Assembly (NCBI GenBank): GCA_028622995.1 | Contig: JAJQJQ010000074.1 | Location: forward strand, 124,001-188,000 | Reading direction: 5' to 3' | DNA: 64,000 bases | Source of the DNA: Panagrolaimus kolymaensis | Lineage: Eukaryota > Nematoda > Chromadorea > Rhabditida > Panagrolaimidae | In this document: piece by piece, positions 1-12,702 of the stretch | How positions within the stretch are numbered: the first letter of the stretch is position 1 | Layout of the letters: each line of letters opens with the position of its first letter | The notes under the pieces: generated by a model | Told to the model about the DNA's origin: nothing | The model's input: only the letters and a program-made list of their open reading frames with translations | Databases searched by the model: none | Position numbers and translations under genes: made by a program

Positions 1-3000
1 TCCTCCAGAATTACTACTGCGAATTGGTGGAACTACCCCTGTTGTTGTTGCTGAACCATTTGAAGCGAGTGAAGATCGTTTTAAAGGAACAAAGCCTCTT
101 GGAAGTGGAGAAGGTGTTGTTGTAGCAGGCGATGATTGAATATATCCTCCTCCACCTTGGGGCGAAGGAATATAATATGTTGATGATGAAACTGGTGATG
201 AAGCTGTGGATGGAACGGAATATGGCGAAGATGTGAGATTTACAGAATTTGTAGTAGGCCCAGGTGAACGAAATTTAATATCCGCTAAAGATGGATATGG
301 AGAAGCAGAAGAAGCAGGTTTTTTATTTACTGCCGCAGCAGCCATTTGTCGATGAATTGGATACATTTGTTGCCGATAAAATTTTGGCCTTAATTCAGTT
401 GCCAATTGTCGAATAGCTGGAGGTGGATGAGATTTATATCCCGCGGGATTTCCCATAATTTGAGGCAGCAAATTTCCTACGGTTGGTTCAAGTCTCTTGG
501 ACCTAGCGAAGCCAGCCATAAATACATGAGCCAATCGAGAAACTATACAAAATTTTGTTCCTTTATATACTTGATTCATTAATTCTATTCGAACATTATT
601 AGGTCCATCAAATAATTGAGGCAGCGAAATAAAATTAGTGGTTTTATGAAAATTTATTGGTTCATTTCCATTTATAAGTATTTTTCTTATTGGAGATTGT
701 TGCCACATTCGTGCGATATGAGTTTCATTAAAAGTATCAATATCCACGACCGCGCATTCAAAAAGCAAATAATTATTTGGTGGACGAACTACTGTGTCTT
801 TAGTTATGTGGAAAGAATATTCAATTACTTCAGTTTCAGCTAAAGGCGAAATATAAAGCGATGAAGGAATGGTTCCAAACGTGGATACTGTAGCTTGGGG
901 AAGAATATATTGTCGAGCTTCATCCAAACATTCAACAATTTTTTTTCGATGTAATATAACTAAATTACATATTTCTTCGCTATTTGCTTTTGATCTCTCA
1001 CAAAAAGTTATTGCTAAAAAAAAAATAAACAAATAAAAAAATTTGCATAAATAAAATTATTTTTTTTTGTTTACCTTTTTCAACATTTGCCCCAGCATTA
1101 AGCAAAACTTTAACCATTTCTAAATCTTTTGTAATTATTGCTGAAATTAATGGTGTAAATCTTTTGTAATCCACTGTATTCACTGGAGCTCCAAGAGAAA
1201 CCATCATTTTAACCAAACATAAATGTCTCAAAATTATGGCTGTATGAAGTGGAGTTCTTAATTCTTTATCCACCGCCGCTAAATCAGCTTTCTTTTGAAC
1301 TAATATTTCTATTATTGCATCATATGAATGATGGTTATCACATTTTCTTTCGGCCACCTGAAAAAATGGAAGAAAATAATAATAAAGTTTTTAGTTTGTA
1401 AAATTATAAATTTGGAGTTTTTTGGATCTCAAACAAAAAAGCCCGAAATAAATATTGCTTTTTACCAAAAATTATGGTATTGCAATATTTTATCAAAATT
1501 CGAGGACTAATTAATTCGGCTCGAAAAATGGAAGAAAAAAAAATTAAAATCAAATTTTTAAAATGCTTCTAAATTTAGAAATTTGGAATTTAATCGCTCT
1601 TAAAATTTTACATAATTTATTCCAAAGTTATCTCTCTGACTTTTCATTTAGCTGGAGGAAAATCCAAAATTACAAACAAAAACTTACATGATGAAGTAAA
1701 GTTTTTCCTTTCGAATCTGTATCATTCAATTTTAAATCCAAATGACTCAAATTTGCTGTGGAATAAACTGCTTCAGCATCCCCCGTTAAAACACATGCAA
1801 CAAATTCATCATAAGTATTTGCAATTTTTTGTGGATTAAATGTGGAGGTTGTTACATCATCAAAATATGCATCCACATTCACTTCGGGATAAGGCTGATT
1901 TCGAAGGTTTTGGAAATCATCTTGAGTTAAAACTTCCACATCTTCTGCTTCAGTTTTGGGTTCTAAAAAAATTGAAAAGGTTAATTTTGCAATAATAAAA
2001 AAATGAAATGGAAAAGAATGTTTTTTATTTAAATAATTTTTTTTCAAAAAATTTACAAAATGACTGCTATTTTTGAAGCAGGTTTGTTGCAATAATAAAA
2101 CTTTATAAAAATTAGGTAGTTTAGAATTAAAAACTTTTTTATTTGTGCAGAAATATTCAAAAATTTTTATGTTAGCTTTTCTTAAATTTTTTTTCACTTT
2201 TTGCAATCCATTTCGCTAAATTTTATCAGAAAAAAAAAATAGAAATTTTAGTATTTAATTTTAATTTAATTAAATAAAAAAGTATTTTAAAATTTTGCCA
2301 TATTTTTTCGGATTGAAACATATTTATTTTTTAAAAGCGCTTTTATTTTTATAAGAATCTTTAATTGTTGGAAGTTGAATTCCCATACAAAATAATAATA
2401 AAAAACTAACCTTGAAGTTTGGATTCTGCAAAAGCCGTAGCTGATGAAGTGGAAGGTCCACCAACGCTTGATGAAGTTGATTCTCTTTGCTTCGAAGCTG
2501 CTCGAATAACCAATGGATCAAGAATTAAAGGAGATTTTGGTTCAGTTGATGAATCTTTATTTGATGATGCTGAAGATTGGGGTTGTAATTGTCGAATTCG
2601 AATTTGAGGGGGCAATGATCCGGAATTATTTTCAGAATTTGCATTCTTTGTTGCATTTGTTGGTCGAATTCGATCAGGAATTAGCGAAGTTTGTGGAACG
2701 AGTGAAATTGGGGTTGGACCTTAAAAATAATTATATTTGCAAATTTTAATGAAAAGAAAATAATAATTAATTTTTAAATAAATAAGTGTTCTTTTTTTGT
2801 GATACAATTTTTTTTTATTTTTTAGCGATAGTTGGAAGTGTTGTGCATTATAGGGAAATAAATTTATTTAAAATTATAATAATATTTTTAAAATTTTAAG
2901 GCAATTAATTAAATTTACGCGTATTCTTAGAAAGAATTAAAAAAAACCACAGTATTTGAAAAGATGTCGAAATAAAGCCAGACAAATATTTCAAAAAAAA

Positions 3001-5398
3001 TTTGGTATAAAATTTGTGTCTTTTTTTGTCGGCACCCCTTCAAATTAGTGTGGTTTTGGATTATGTATCAAAAAAATGGGGACAATGCACAACGAACACA
3101 AAAAATCACCATTTAAAATTCACCCTTTTCAAAGAAATAATAAAATGCTTCACAAAGATATATTTAAATAATTTTAAAAACTAACCAGATTTTTTTGGTT
3201 TTGTAAATGATTTTGCAGGAACTGAAACTTCTGCAACTTGAACTGCTTTTGTAATTTCTGGAGCTGAGCTAGAAGCTGCTGCTTCTGTTGTTGATGTTGT
3301 TTCTGAAACTACAGCTGCAGCTGGAGTGATAGATTTTTCTTTGACGATTGGAGTTTCTTCAGTCGTCGTCATTTTAATTGGTAAATCTGCCGTAATTTCT
3401 TCGACCGTCGCTACTGGAGGTGCTGTTGCTGCTGTTGCTGCACTAACTGAATCAGATTTCTTGAAACCTGTTGTTGCGGCTTCAACTTTGCTTTCTTTTG
3501 TCGTGGTTGGCTTTTCTAAAGGTTCTTTAATTGAAGCAGGCATAGATTTTCTTGTTTTCTTTGGCCCTGGTGGTTCAGGGGAATATCGATTACTCGCTGA
3601 AGAAGCCACAGCGGGTGAAGCCGTTTGACGTCTTCGTCGTTTTGCTGCCATAGAAGGTTCAGGAGTTTTTGAACTTCGATCATCATCTTTCGGTGGATCG
3701 ATGTCTTCTTTCAAAGGTTTCAAGGATGAACGAGTAACTCGTCCCCTTGAATTTGTTCCAACTTCAGAAAGTAACTAAAAAAAATATTTAGAAAATAAAA
3801 GAAATCCAAAAACGAAAAAATATGTTTTTTGCTTTTTGGCTTCTAAATTTGGGTTTTTGAATCTTTCAACAAAAAATGGGAGAAAATATTAAAGAAAAAG
3901 TATGTAATGAAAAAAAATACCGTACCTTTTCACTCAAAGTTTGAACTCGATCTTTAACAAATAAATTTTTCATTTCACGTTTTACTCCTTTTTTCATTAC
4001 ATCTTCTTTTTTAATTCCATACCAATTATTTCCTTCATTATCGCTCATATCAATAAGGGATCCACCGGATGAGGAGAAATCTGATGGTTTATTTGTAGCG
4101 ACAGTTTCTTGACTACTGTTATCAACAACAACTTCCATAGGCTCCGGAACATCAGCGGTAGTAGAATCCGTGACTGTTGGAAGCTCTGGAGGGGCATTCG
4201 CTGGAATTGAAGCAACAATAACAGTGGCAGAAGTTGCAGGAATGACTGAATCAGCTTTGGGAGTGGCATGTTTTTCTTCTTTTTTGGAGATAGATTTTCG
4301 GAAGCCGTGTTTTTTCTCTTCATTTTTTGTGATTGATTTCCCTGAACCACTTGGTCTACCTCGACCTCGCTTGATTAGTGCTGGAGGTGAGACGTCAGTT
4401 TTTTGCTTTTTTGCTGGAGGTTCAGAAACTGATTTTTCTCCAACAGAAGAAGTGTCTTCGCCACTTTCTTTCGTCTTCTTTTTTTCTTCTCCAACAACTT
4501 CTGGGGCTTCGTCGCTATCTTGCTTTTCTTTATTTACGTCTCCGACATTTTTTGTTTGTTTTTGTTCTTCCCAAAATATTGCGATTTGTTCTTTAGCTGC
4601 GGGGCCAAGAATATTTTCTTCTGGTTCCCATGTATCTGCTTCAGAACCATAACCAAGCCATCGCACAAGATATTCATTAACCATTTTCTTACGCTTTTTT
4701 ACTACTCGATGAGAAAGGATTTTTTCTAACTGAAAAAAATTATAAATTTATTTAAAGTCCAATTTGTTAATTTTGGGATTTTGATAACAAAAAACATTCT
4801 TCGCTTCTCAAACTTTTTTTCGAACTTAAAAAGTGAAACCCACTTCATAAGTTTCTTCAGCTTCTGATGATTCACTGCTGCTACTATCTGAAGCAGCTGC
4901 ATCCGTTTCTTTTTCATCTGCATCTTCTTTGTCTTCTTCATCTTTATTGATTTCACTTTCAGAAGTTGGCTTCTTTTTGCTACTTTTCACCTTTTTTGGA
5001 GGTTCTTCAAGAAGCTCTGGCTTTGGTTTGGGTTTACGTCCACGCTTTTTAGGAGCTGGCTTTTCTTCTTCTTTTGGCTTTGAAACTTCATCTTCTTTTT
5101 CTTTTTCTTTTTCTGTATCCATTACCTCAGAAACTTTAGCTTCTGAATCTACTTCTGAAGCCTTTGGAGAAGAATTTCCATTTCCATTGCTATCGGGTTC
5201 TTTTTCATCGGAATTTTTTTCATCTTCTAATGTTGACTTTTTTGGTCCAGGTTGAATATTGGCCCAATTTGATTCTTTACGCTTCAAAGGAATATGGACA
5301 TCTTTTTTAGAAATTAATGGATTTAATTCCACTTCGAGCTCGTATACTTCATCATTAATGGTTAGAGTTGTGGGTTCAGGTTCTATGTCGGATGACAT
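1..5398 (-). CDS. Chromodomain and ankyrin-repeat protein, MPP8-like (3' end outside window)
   Basis: Seven exons join in frame on the minus strand: 5398-4844, 4729-3926, 3774-3186, 2719-2411, 1962-1688, 1357-1075 and 1013 to beyond position 1 (over 1,270 residues). A chromodomain spans about residues 182-235, across the exon 1/2 junction (TYELEKILSHR, then LVRWLGY and DTWEPEEN). Tyr184, Trp209 and Tyr212 sit where HP1-type domains hold methyl-lysine. Long Lys/Glu/Ser-rich, probably disordered stretches follow, with AT-hook-like RGRGRP and KKRGRKPKPK. Exons 5-6 (about residues 810-940) encode ankyrin-type repeats (TPLHTAIILRH, TPLISAI). Exon 7 holds an unrecognised conserved-looking region, then a Ser/Pro-rich tail. 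The order chromodomain, disordered linker, ankyrins, C-terminal domain is that of metazoan MPP8 (HUSH complex, H3K9me3 reader), so a nuclear heterochromatin role is inferred. Orthology is not proven. No stop codon is reached. Confidence 0.85.
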
Positions 5399-8133
5399 CT
5401 ACAAAAAATTATTTAAGAAAATATCAATGGAAGTTAAATTATATATTCGCGAAGTGAGATTCCATGCATGAAAAAAAAATTCATATATATTCCAACAATT
5501 CATGAAGACAGAAACAATCAAGGTAAAACCAAATAAAATCCACGCAAAATTAAAATCATTACTCTTCTTCATTTTTTAAACCTTTATTTTATATTTGAAT
5601 TTTATAAACCACGCTTGAGCTCGCAAAAAAGAAAGCAAGAAAATAGATAAATAAATTCATAATAAGTTAGTTGCTTTTTTCTCGTCGTTGCATCGTTTTT
5701 TTGCTGTTGTTGCTTGTGATGCAGCAGCAGCAACGACAAAAAAATTATATTTTATTTTTTTGTGCGTTGTGAGAAATGCCCGCGTTTCCTTTTTTTCTTT
5801 TTTCTTTCTTCTTTGTCATACGGTGGCCATCCATCCAATTCTATTCTCAACGCAAAGACGCCTGCCTTCATTGCGTTATTTTTTTTATTTTTTTGGTGGT
5901 GGCTGTCGAATGCAACCAGCAACAGCCGACGCCGAGCAGCGGTGGCGGTGAATGTGGTGGCGGCAGGGGAAAAAGAGACCAAGTGTGTCTCCGTCATCGC
6001 TGCGTTGCGTCGTCGTCGCTTCGTCGGTGCAATCTCAATATAATTTTTTTTTGTGTTTAAAAAAACGCAACAAAAAAAGAGTATTAGAAAAAAAAATAAC
6101 ACAAATAACGTTGAATTTTGAAGAAAAAAAAGAAAAAGGAAGAAGACGAATTTTTTAGTAGCAGGCAACACTTTTTTTTCACTATTGAAAAATAAAACTC
6201 TCTAAGAGATGAATCAACAAAAATAGTCGATAAAAAATGGGGTTCCTTCTCCAAAAATGGAAGATGAAGTTAATGTTTTTCTCTTCCATATTTTTATAGT
6301 GAAGTAAAAAAAAAGAGAGCGTGATGGCAAAAAAATGTTACGGCAAAATATGTAAATACAAAGAAAAATAATTAGGTACCGTAATCGGTCGGACTGTATC
6401 AAAGTACAATGTAAGAAAGAGAAAGATGTTTTTACTAATAAAAATTCTTTATAGGAATTAGTAACTTTAAAAAAAAAGATTCCTCTCATTTTTGTGAAAA
6501 GGTTTAGTTATTATTGTTGCCGCCAGATTTAAGCAAAACAAAAAATAGGTCTAACAATTTTTTCCACCAAAAGCACTTCTTATATTTTAGCAGCAATATT
6601 TGAAACCTTAAATTTTAAAATAAGCTTTAAAAAATGTTAAAAGAATTAAATTACAAAATGTAAATTGAAACGAATCGAAAGATCTAGTTTTTAGGAAGGT
6701 TCAAAGTTATTTATTCAAAAAACAAACGCATCATTTTTTATTTTAAAAAAAATTCGCTGCATTATGAAATATTGGCAAATATTTGTTTTTAATGAAATCA
6801 TTTTGAGCCGAAGAAATTCAGTCATTCATCGCCCCTGACTGCTTTTTTTCGCCACGAGAGTTGATTTACTTTTTTAGCGATCAAGAAGTCAAAAAAAGTT
6901 TATTAAATAAAACAAAAAATATTTAATATGGATTTATAGTTTTTTTAATAATTTTTGAAATAATAAATTTCTTAAAAAGTGCAAGAATCCCAAAACACAA
7001 AGATTCATTCGGCTGTTAACACGTAAAAAATCATAACAGCTTTTAGTTTTTCAAATTTTTAAAACCAAAAAATGCCTTTTAAAAATAGTGAACATCTGAG
7101 AAAAAAATAGTTTCACTTTTGAAAACCCAACAATCAACCTTTGAAAGTTAAAAAAATATATATATTGATTCAAATAAAAAACAGCACTTGTATGTAACTA
7201 TGACTTTTTAAACTTACCAATACATTAAAAATATTAAAAAACTAATGCGTTAAATTTTTTAAAAGTTGACCTTTCATAATAATAATATCTGTCATTCGTT
7301 TTAAAAAAGATATTTACTTTCATTTCAAAGATGTGCTTTATTTTTTTTTACTCAAATGTAAGAGGAGCGAGCTTATATTAGTGTTAGCATAAATAATTGG
7401 ATATTGTAAAGAGAATAAAAGAAAGAAGAATTTTAGATTCATAATTTCCAGCTAATTTTTAGATAGAAAGCTTCAAAACCTAAAAAAATACATAAAAAAA
7501 TTATTAGAATTTCATCATCAATTCACAAAGTCCAGTGGCGTTTTATGGTCAAACGTCTAAGCGAAGCTTCCAGAAATTTGCAGCCTAAAATCGGTTTCAT
7601 CATTGTCTTCACTTTTGTTTGTTGTTCACTTACTTGTTCGTTGGTTTGTTCGTTTATTTATTGTTGTTAATCTCAACGTCGAGATCCTAATAAAATTCAT
7701 TGGATATTAAACAAGGTCGATTAATTCCTCGGCAGAATATAAAAAATTTTACACGAAGCTTTTGTTATCTTTCATTTTCACAACAAAAAAAAATCTAGAA
7801 TTTTTGTTGCGCGTTTATTTTTCTCTTTCGCTTTCATCATTTTTTCATTTCTAACTTTTTATGCAAATTTCAGATAAACCTTCTCATGCGTTTTCAACAA
7901 TGCTTATTCCATCCTTTTTTTCTTGCCGCTTTCATTCAATCTTCATTTTTGAATTTTTCTGCTGTCGTCGTCGTGTGATCGCTGCTTGAATCCTTTCTTC
8001 ATCTCTTTGGCATTTTTTCTTGGTGCTCAAAAATAAAGGTATGTGTTTTTATTTAGTTTTGATTACTTACTTTATTAACCTTTGTTTATCTTTTAGCTTC
8101 AGTGATAATCTTTATGAACAAAATCTTGTAACA
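5399..8133. other. Intergenic region between divergent genes, with a CpG/trinucleotide-rich island
   Basis: Divergent upstream space between the chromodomain gene (minus) and the TTBK-like kinase (plus). Positions about 5700-6030 are unusually GC-rich for this DNA, with GCAGCAGCAGC, GGTGGCGGTG and CGTCGTCGTCG runs. The open frames there are compositional and have no conserved look. The rest is AT-rich with no gene seen. The stretch just left of 8134 contains a likely 5'UTR intron of the kinase (GTATGT at 8039, TTTTAG ending at 8096). Confidence 0.6.
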
Positions 8134-9973
8134 ATGCAAACTGAAATCACAGCAGAAAATACTACACCTGATCAACCTCAACAAATTTCATTTAGACCTG
8201 GACAAAGGTGAGTGAATTATCCTATCATATTATAATGACGACTAACATGTTTGTGTAATTTTAGATTTGGTGAATGGAGAATTGTAAGCAAATTGGATGA
8301 AGGTGGCTTTGGTAAGTAAACTTCTTTCAACATGACTTTGTATGCTATATCTTTCTATCTATTTACTACCATCTTGGGGACGTTAGAGGCTCTTTGTATA
8401 ACTTCCTTATGCTTTACTCATGCTTGTGAAATTAAAGAATCGTACCTATAGCATTTCGCTTAGCTTATAAAGCTTTTTAATAAGTTACTAGCATCTTTTG
8501 TTTGGATGATAAGTGCTTTCTTTTCATCCGATCGTCATTTAACCTGAAACTTTTGTGTTATTTTGCTTTCTTTCTATGCTTTTCATACATTCATTGTTCT
8601 TTATTTTCAGGTCAAGTCTACAAAGTGCAAAATTCAAAGAATCAAAAGAAGGTAGCTGCATTGAAAGCTGAACCAAATAGCATTGAAGGTGGATCCGCAA
8701 TCAAATTGGAAATTGCCGTATTATTACTTTTGAATCAAAATGGTGAACTACCTCATATTCCAATGGTGTATCATTCCGCTAAAAGAAAACGATTTTGTTA
8801 TATGGTTATAACATTATTAGGACCAAGTCTCAAAGCACTCAAAGCTGAAACACAAAATGATAAATTTTCCATTTCAACATGGTGTCGAATTGGTATTCAA
8901 GGTTTATATGGTTTAAAACTTTTGCATGATAGCGGTTTTGTTCATCGTGATATCAAGCCAGCGAACTTTGCTATGGGTGATCCAAATGATGCTGAACGAG
9001 CTAGAATAGTATTTTTACTTGATTTTGGTTTAGCTCGCTCTTATGCTATTGAACGAACTAAAGGACAATGGATTCCTCGTCGAGCTCGTGGCACAGCTGA
9101 ATTTCGTGGAACTGCTCGTTATTGTTCACCATGTGTACATGAAAAATTTGAACAAGGAAGAAAAGATGATATTTGGGTAAGCTTTTTGTTTGTTTTGTTA
9201 TCCTATAAATAGAAAAGTGCAATACGCTATTAACAAGATCGTTCACTCGACTTAACTATTGCATTGATTGAATCATTATTGTTTGTTTGCAAAGTTTCTG
9301 TTAGTGTTAATATTTGTACGATTTCTCTATAATTTTCCTTGTTACACAAACCGCTCTTCAACGTTACTCTAATGATTCCTTTTCAGGCCTTGATTTATGT
9401 TCTCATTGAATTCAACTTTGGTCTTCCATGGCAAAAAGAACGTGATAAGAAGAAGTTAGAAATCAAAAAATTGAATATATCTGATGAACTCTTGATGAAA
9501 AACTTTCCTGGTACATTTTTCTTTTTTTTTGAGAGATGTGTATTAATGCTTGTATTACTTTTTCAGAAGAATTGCATCCAATTGTTCCACATCTACGTGC
9601 TCTCAATATGTACAATCGACCAAATTATTCAATGATATACAATTGTTTCCTAAAACTTATGTCAAAACATAAGGTTAAATATTCTGATAAATTTGATTGG
9701 GAAACTAATGAACAAGTTGCACAACTTCGTAAACAATATTCAAAGCCAGCTGCCTATGAAAATGCTAAAGAATTCTTTGAATCTGATCCAATTCGAATTA
9801 ATGAAGCTCCTCCACCTGGACAATCAACTAAAAGTACTGCAACAACGGATGATATTGAAAATATGCTCAAACGTGCTAAAGAAGCTTCTTCCGTTGCTCC
9901 ACCTGGAAGATCAACTATAACAATGTTGGAAGATATGGATAATATGAAACATGCTAAAGGTGATGAAAAATAA
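8134..9973 (+). CDS. TTBK-like serine/threonine kinase (casein kinase 1 superfamily)
   Basis: Exons 8134-8207, 8265-8311, 8611-9176, 9387-9510 and 9567-9973 give 405 residues. Catalytic elements are complete: Gly-rich loop DEGGFG (36-41), ATP lysine in AALK (Lys59), HRDIKPAN (Asp154) and DFGLARS (Asp178). After DFG comes FRGTARYCSPCVHE, the CK1/TTBK-type segment that replaces the usual APE motif. This is the tau-tubulin kinase-like branch that is much expanded in nematodes, often with germline or sperm expression, so the substrate cannot be named. The tail after residue ~300 is polar and low complexity, with two PPG-S-T segments (APPPGQSTKST, APPGRSTITM). The start at 8134 was chosen because it is the first in-frame ATG after a likely 5'UTR acceptor at 8096. 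AATAAA at 10031 is a plausible poly(A) signal. Confidence 0.9.
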
Positions 9974-10432
9974 TAATATTTATTATTTTTGTAAAATGAA
10001 AATTTTAATGTTTGTGGTAACTTTTGTATAAATAAAACATTTTTTTCTTTGTGTTTTTTAAAGTTCTATTGATAGCTTTTTTGAATGTCATTGTTTGTGC
10101 GGAGTTTTTCATGAATAAGGATATTAAAGATTTGCTTGAACAGTGATAACTTTGATAACTTTTTCTCATGTTTTAAGTTTATTTTGTTAGGGTCAAGTTA
10201 ATCCCATGTTGTATTTTATGCTTTCATTGTTTTTGTATACCCATCTGCTTGCGTGCATTGGTGATGATGATGAGTCAATGAAAGGACATTAACCACTACC
10301 AAATGAATCAATTGTTTGCATAATCCAATTTTGACGAATGCTTTTTTCTAGATAATGTCCATCCAGTAATAGTCATACTTCAAACGATCTAATGTTTGCC
10401 TTCATGGTAATTTTTATGAGGCATCGAGTTAG
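9974..10432. other. Intergenic, no gene seen
   Basis: Holds the 3'UTR and AATAAA signal of the kinase gene and the promoter-proximal region of the next gene. No coding or RNA signal recognised. Confidence 0.5.
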
Positions 10433-10440
10433 TATAAAAG
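10433..10440 (+). promoter_or_regulatory. TATA box of the secreted Gly/Asn-rich gene
   Basis: TATAAAAG lies 59 bp before the ATG at 10499. The convergent paralogue has an equivalent TATA box at nearly the same distance. Confidence 0.7.
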
Positions 10441-10498
10441 CAATTACTCGAAGACCCATTTCAACAATTTCAAGTTAATTGAAAACTAAAAAGTGAAA

Positions 10499-11020
10499 AT
10501 GTTTTTAAAATTTGTTGTTTTCCTTTTTTTCTTTGTTACCCTGGCTTTGGCTTTCGACTGCAATAATTCCACCGAAGCTGCTGCCAACAATTCCCGATTT
10601 AATCCAAATAATTTGAATGGTCGCCAACAACAAGGAGGAGGACTTGGTGGTTTAGTATTTCCTGGTAATATTCAAGGCACTAATAATGGAAATGGCCGCG
10701 GAAACCAAGGATTGGGTGGAAGAAATCAAAATGGATTTAACAATAATGGTGGATTTGGTGGTTCCAATTTCCCTCAACAACAACAAGACATCCAACCATC
10801 AGGGTTTCGAAATCCATTCTCCGGCAATTTAGATAATGGTCGTCAAAACAGCAACAATGGATTTGGTTTTGGTAGAGGTGAACGATTTGGTTTCAACACT
10901 AACAACAATCAAGAATCGGCGGGACGTTTCGGTGGAAACAATCAATTCCCTCAATTTGGTGGTGCCAACAACCAAAATTCAGGATCCTCATTCGGCCAAC
11001 GTCGTGGATTTGGAAACTAA
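10499..11020 (+). CDS. Secreted Gly/Asn/Gln-rich low-complexity protein
   Basis: Single-exon frame of 173 residues. The N-terminus is a clear signal peptide (LKFVVFLFFFVTLALA, about residues 3-18). The mature part is almost entirely G, N, Q, F and R, with GGLGGLVFPGN, GRGNQGLGGRNQNG and FGFGRGERFGF segments, and has one cysteine near the cleavage site. Such proteins are typically extracellular (cuticle, gland secretion, silk-like or antimicrobial), but no family was recognised. A paralogue with the same GLVFPGN motif lies on the opposite strand at 12109-12642, tail to tail. A TATA box at 10433 and AATAAA near 11042 make a compact transcription unit. ATG 10499 is used; the in-frame GTG two codons earlier is not a likely start. 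Confidence 0.8.
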   Translation: MFLKFVVFLFFFVTLALAFDCNNSTEAAANNSRFNPNNLNGRQQQGGGLGGLVFPGNIQGTNNGNGRGNQGLGGRNQNGFNNNGGFGGSNFPQQQQDIQPSGFRNPFSGNLDNGRQNSNNGFGFGRGERFGFNTNNNQESAGRFGGNNQFPQFGGANNQNSGSSFGQRRGFGN

Positions 11021-12108
11021 ACTAAATTTTATAAAAACATAAATAAACCTTTGATTGTTAAGGTTTTTATACTGTAATGTTTTCTATTTTTTATATGTAA
11101 TTTCAAATAAACAATTCGTGAAGCAGTTGCAATTTAACTACATATGGATTTATTTTAAATTCAAATAAAGTTAACAAAAAAAGCAACTTTTTATTGTGCA
11201 TTCTTTTTTAAACAAACTTCTTATAAATATGTATATAAAATAAAGTTTTAAAAATTCAATACCAGTGAATGGATCGGCATTTTGTTAAACCAGATACCAC
11301 CAAAAAATTAAGTGATTTTACAAAAATGTTTTATAGATATGAAAATTTCCCATATTTTGTTTTTCGCTAAATTTTTCATATTTTTTTCGATTGTTTTTTT
11401 ATTAGAGATTCTTTATTTTTCTCAACTTAATTTACCTCCTAATTTCTCTTGCTTTTGTTTTGCTCCCAATGTTGAGACATTATTATTATTTGCAAGATAA
11501 TAAAATTATGTATCAATTTGTTAATAATATTTTAGCACGCTAAATTTGTCTCATAATTTTTAGAAATTTTATAATGAATAAAATCATCGTTTAATGATAA
11601 AGTTTTTGGTGTACCACAATCTCGTGAACTAAAAAAATATAATTGACAAAAAATCAAGATATTGTGACATTATTTAAATTTTAGTTGAGCATGTGTGATC
11701 TGAGATGCTAGGATTATAACTATAAAAATTTTTTTAACATTTATAAATGTTTAATCTTCTTATTTTTTCGCATGCTTTCCTTTTGTATTTTAGTTATGTT
11801 TTTTTGTTGACATTTATGGAAGCAATTTCTTAAGCTCTTAAAATTAATAAAATCCTTGGACCATTTTCATGTAATTTAGGCGTTTTTTGTATAGTCTGCT
11901 ATCGTAAAAAATGACACATAAAATTTATTTTTATTCAAAAAAATGTTTTTATTATTTTCAATTCTATTATTCGTTAAATGGGTAAATAAATAATTATGAC
12001 CAAAGAAGAAGAAAAAACACAAAATTAGAAATTAAATCAAGTTTACTTGTCACATGTGTGTATTTTATTACAATCCTTTTTGTTGCCCCTTATAAATTAT
12101 TCAGAATT
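11021..12108. other. Convergent intergenic space
   Basis: AT-rich region between the two tail-to-tail Gly-rich genes. It holds the 3'UTRs and nothing else that I can support. A 62-codon frame at 11312-11500 is hydrophobic but has no other coding evidence. Confidence 0.5.
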
Positions 12109-12642
12109 TTAATAATTATAATCAAAATTGGGATATTGATTATTGCTGCCTCCATAACGTCCTGAATTTTGTCCACCGCCGGTGCCAGAGCTACCATATC
12201 GACCACCAAAACCTGCACCATTGCTATTTTGGCGACGATCATTTTGAGCATTTCCATAACGATTGTTTCCATAACCTTGAGAGCCTTGTTGTTGTTGTTG
12301 TCCGCGGAAATTAGATCCATTTTGAGGAATTCCAAAACCATTGTTGGAGCTTCCATTATTTTGATTTCTTCCTCCACCAAATAATCCTCCTTGGTTTCGT
12401 CGATTACTTCCATTATTTGTGCCACCGCCGCCGCCTTGATTATTGTTGTTTCCATTATTTCCAGGAAATACTAATCCACCATAACCACTTTGTTGTTGTT
12501 GTTGTTGACGGCGACCATTATTGGAATTATTATTTGTATTTAATCCACCATTTTGTGTTTGAGTTTCTTCTTCACTTGAAGCACTTTTTTGGGCTGATAC
12601 AATAGCTGCAGCAATAAAAATAAAAACAATAATTTTATACAT
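12109..12642 (-). CDS. Secreted Gly/Asn/Gln-rich low-complexity protein, paralogue
   Basis: Single-exon frame of 177 residues starting at ATG 12642. A signal peptide (YKIIVFIFIAAAIVSAQ, about residues 2-18) precedes a short acidic stretch (SSEEETQ). Then come poly-Gln/Asn/Gly blocks, GYGGLVFPGN, repeated GRYG and GNNRYGN motifs, and a Tyr-rich end. The motif GLVFPGN and the alternation of NQNG with GFG blocks tie it to the plus-strand gene at 10499-11020, so the pair probably arose by inverted duplication. It is cysteine-free, unlike its partner. Function is unknown; secretion into an extracellular matrix or gland product is inferred from composition. Confidence 0.8.
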   Translation of the reverse strand: MYKIIVFIFIAAAIVSAQKSASSEEETQTQNGGLNTNNNSNNGRRQQQQQQSGYGGLVFPGNNGNNNNQGGGGGTNNGSNRRNQGGLFGGGRNQNNGSSNNGFGIPQNGSNFRGQQQQQGSQGYGNNRYGNAQNDRRQNSNGAGFGGRYGSSGTGGGQNSGRYGGSNNQYPNFDYNY

Positions 12643-12702
12643 TTCTTTTTTAGAAAACTTCAAACGACTTTGAAATTGATAAAATAAACATTTCATCGGC
12701 TG

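Noticed and set aside
4170..4652. 160-codon plus-strand frame
   Set aside because: Antisense shadow of the chromodomain gene's Ser/Glu-rich exon 2; composition mirrors it.
5688..6171. Overlapping frames on both strands in the GC-rich island
   Set aside because: Low-complexity translations of trinucleotide runs with no homology pattern or splice context.
11312..11500. 62-codon hydrophobic plus-strand frame resembling a signal peptide
   Set aside because: T-rich DNA always gives Phe/Leu/Ile-rich frames here; no promoter, second exon or conserved motif.
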